64,000 bases of DNA, from the NCBI RefSeq assembly GCF_019931145.1, contig NZ_JAIOUV010000006.1, forward strand, positions 186,001 to 250,000, read 5' to 3'. The position numbers and the translations under genes were made by a program. The stretch comes from Marinicella meishanensis. GTDB lineage: Bacteria; Pseudomonadota; Gammaproteobacteria; Xanthomonadales; Marinicellaceae. The notes under the pieces are model-generated. The model had not been told where the DNA came from, made no database searches, and saw only the letters and a program-made list of their open reading frames with translations. Positions 62,344-64,000 of this stretch are shown here, one piece after another (position 1 is the stretch's first letter; every line of letters starts with the position of its first letter).

Positions 62344-64000
62344 ATGCAAAAACAAGCTCATAAAACACAATTATTCATGTTGGCTGCCATCTTTTTCCTG
62401 GCAGCGGTGATCATCGCGCAAAGCGGGTTGTTTTCGCGACTGCGGGTCGATTTGACTGAAAATGACCTGTTCACCTTGAATGAGGGTACGGTCAACATCC
62501 TGCAAGACATCGACGAAAACATCCACCTGCGGTTGTTTTTTTCTGATCAAGCGACCCAAAACATCCCCTTGCTGCGGACCTACCACCGCCGGGTGGTGGA
62601 CTTTTTGGAAGAATTGGAACGTTATGGTGGTGGCAAGCTCACCGTCAGTTTCATCGATCCGGTGACTTTTTCTGAAGAGGAAGACCAGGCTTCACAATAT
62701 GGCCTGCAAGCATTGCCGGTGGGCGAGGGGGGTGAAAATGTCTTTTTTGGCATCGCCGGCACCAATGCCATTGATGATGTCGAAGTGATTCCATTCTTGC
62801 AACCCGACCGCGAGGCATTCCTGGAATACGACTTGGCGCAATTGGTGTATAACCTCAACCACCCGGCAAAACGCACCGTGGGTGTGATGAGTGATTTGCC
62901 GTTGCTCGGCAGTTTTGATCCACAAGCGGGCCAGGTGCCTGGGCAGATCGTGTTCGCACAGCTGCAAGAAATGTACCAAGTGGTGCCGGTGGCCAGTGAC
63001 ACCGATCGCATCGATGACGTTGATTTGTTGTTGGTGGTGCACCCGAAAAATCTGACCGAGCAAACCTTGTTTGCCATCGATCAGTACGTCATGGGCGGGG
63101 GGCGCTTGATGGCTTTTGTTGATCCCATGGCCCAAGCCGAGGAGGTACCGGCCGATCCGCAAAACCCCATGGCCCAACTGCAGGCCGATCGCTCGTCTGA
63201 TTTGGCGGTGTTGTTCCATGCCTGGGGTGTTGGATTTGACAAAACCAAGGTGTTGTTGGACAACCAGCACGCGGTTTCCATCCAAGCTTCCCAAGGCCAA
63301 ACCATTCGGCATTTGGGCATCAGCTCATGGAGTCAGGGCAACATGAATGAGAGTGACATCGTGACTTCGGACCTGAACACCTTGAACACCGCTCTGGCTG
63401 GGGCATTGACCGCCGAAGAAGGGCATTTGCTGCCCATTTTGACCTCATCTGAATTGAGCATGATGACCAACAACGACGCCATGTCATTGTTGTTCAATCC
63501 CAATGCCCTGTTCCAAAATTTTGCAGCGGATGAGCAAAGCCATGTGATTGCGGCGCGCTTGAATGGTCCAATCAACAGCGCCTTCCCCACCGGAATAGAA
63601 GGGCAGTCTGAGGCTCTGGCGCAAATCGAACAACCTCAAGTGGTGTTGTTTGCTGACGTGGATGTGTTGTTCGACCGCATGTGGGTCAGGGCCCAAAACT
63701 TTTTTGGTCGGCAGATTTACTCCAACTTTGCTGACAACGGTGCATTGGTCAATAATTTGATCGACAACATGACCGGCAGTGCTGATTTGATCCAGGTTCG
63801 CGCCCGTGGCACTTCCAATCGGCCCTTTGATAAGGTGCAAGAGATCAGGCGGGTCAGTGAACAGAAGTACCGCGAAACGGAAAACCAATTGTTGCAACAG
63901 TTGCGTGAAACCGAAAACAAACTGAATGAACTGCAGCGCATCAAAGGACAAGAGAATCAATTGATCATCAGTCAGGAGCAACAACAAGAAATCAACCGCT
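62344..64000 (+). CDS. GldG-like ABC auxiliary protein (incomplete at window end)
   Basis: Open at the right edge; 552 codons are present. One N-terminal membrane helix (LFMLAAIFFLAAVIIAQSGLF), then DLTENDLFTLNEGTVNILQDIDENIHLRLFFSDQ, the common start of GldG-type proteins. A periplasmic region follows with the ABC-uncharacterised-transport domain (NHPAKRTVGVMSDLPLLG, VDLLLVVHPKNLTEQTLFAIDQYVMGGGRLMAFVDP). A coiled-coil region begins around residue 500 (KYRETENQLLQQLRETENKLNELQ). The C-terminal part, usually ending in a second membrane helix, lies beyond the window. Confidence 0.88.
   Translation, partial: MQKQAHKTQLFMLAAIFFLAAVIIAQSGLFSRLRVDLTENDLFTLNEGTVNILQDIDENIHLRLFFSDQATQNIPLLRTYHRRVVDFLEELERYGGGKLTVSFIDPVTFSEEEDQASQYGLQALPVGEGGENVFFGIAGTNAIDDVEVIPFLQPDREAFLEYDLAQLVYNLNHPAKRTVGVMSDLPLLGSFDPQAGQVPGQIVFAQLQEMYQVVPVASDTDRIDDVDLLLVVHPKNLTEQTLFAIDQYVMGGGRLMAFVDPMAQAEEVPADPQNPMAQLQADRSSDLAVLFHAWGVGFDKTKVLLDNQHAVSIQASQGQTIRHLGISSWSQGNMNESDIVTSDLNTLNTALAGALTAEEGHLLPILTSSELSMMTNNDAMSLLFNPNALFQNFAADEQSHVIAARLNGPINSAFPTGIEGQSEALAQIEQPQVVLFADVDVLFDRMWVRAQNFFGRQIYSNFADNGALVNNLIDNMTGSADLIQVRARGTSNRPFDKVQEIRRVSEQKYRETENQLLQQLRETENKLNELQRIKGQENQLIISQEQQQEINR

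Noticed and set aside
1-64000. CRISPR array, transposon, prophage or integrase
   Set aside because: No repeat-spacer pattern, transposase, integrase or terminal inverted repeats were seen.

Overview
The window looks like ordinary chromosome of a gammaproteobacterium with moderate GC content. Conserved blocks support this: ibaG-murA, yrbG-kdsD-kdsC-lptC-lptA-lptB-hpf-ptsN-rapZ, rpsT / murJ-ribF-ileS-lspA-ispH, fimT-pilV-pilW-pilX-pilY1-pilE, smpB / ratA-rnfH / bamE, and cysJIH. A secreted carboxypeptidase ends in an IFADDFE-type tail, a short C-terminal motif I associate with Marinicella and Xanthomonadales-like bacteria. The lineage guess is an inference. I see no insertion sequence, prophage, CRISPR array or integrase, and little sign of recent transfer.

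Layout. 1-9 kb: an AsmA-like protein, a methyltransferase-lipoprotein pair divergent from a LysR regulator, uvrB, a membrane protein-PadR regulator operon with a clear inverted-repeat operator, and a MepA-like endopeptidase. 9-16.6 kb: an aminotransferase, thiI (without the rhodanese domain), a GNAT acetyltransferase, a Kelch-like lipoprotein, a large secreted M14 carboxypeptidase and a propeller-like protein. 16.6-29.5 kb: a membrane M28 peptidase, murA and ibaG on the minus strand; the LPS-export/Kdo block and the nitrogen-PTS block on the plus strand (rpoN is absent from its usual place); then folA, thyA and a degenerate HD-GYP protein on the minus strand. 29.7-44.3 kb: rpsT divergent from murJ-ribF-ileS-lspA-ispH, followed by the type IV pilus minor-pilin cluster. 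44.3-53.3 kb: smpB, ratA-rnfH, bamE, fur-queD, three tRNA genes, ispB, an MFS transporter, a CorC/HlyC-type protein, a CcsA-like protein and ffh. 54-64 kb: sulfite and PAPS reduction (cysJIH), an SDR dehydrogenase with an aspartoacylase-like hydrolase, and a GldA/F/G-like ABC operon cut by the window end.

The genes mostly serve envelope construction: Kdo synthesis and LPS transport, lipid II synthesis (murA) and flipping (murJ), lipoprotein processing (lspA), BamE, octaprenyl chains (ispB) and pilus assembly. Translational coupling is pervasive: many stops overlap the next start by 4-29 nt.

I found no clear new multi-gene system. The observations most worth checking are regulatory: an inverted repeat over the -10 of the PadR operon, an inverted repeat centred on the putative fimT promoter, an 18-bp-stem hairpin just before pilE, a terminator whose 3' arm carries the thyA ribosome-binding site, a terminator-ended stretch with no gene at 60.4-60.6 kb (possible sRNA or leader), and the replacement of rpoN by a short unexplained segment with its own promoter-like sequence.
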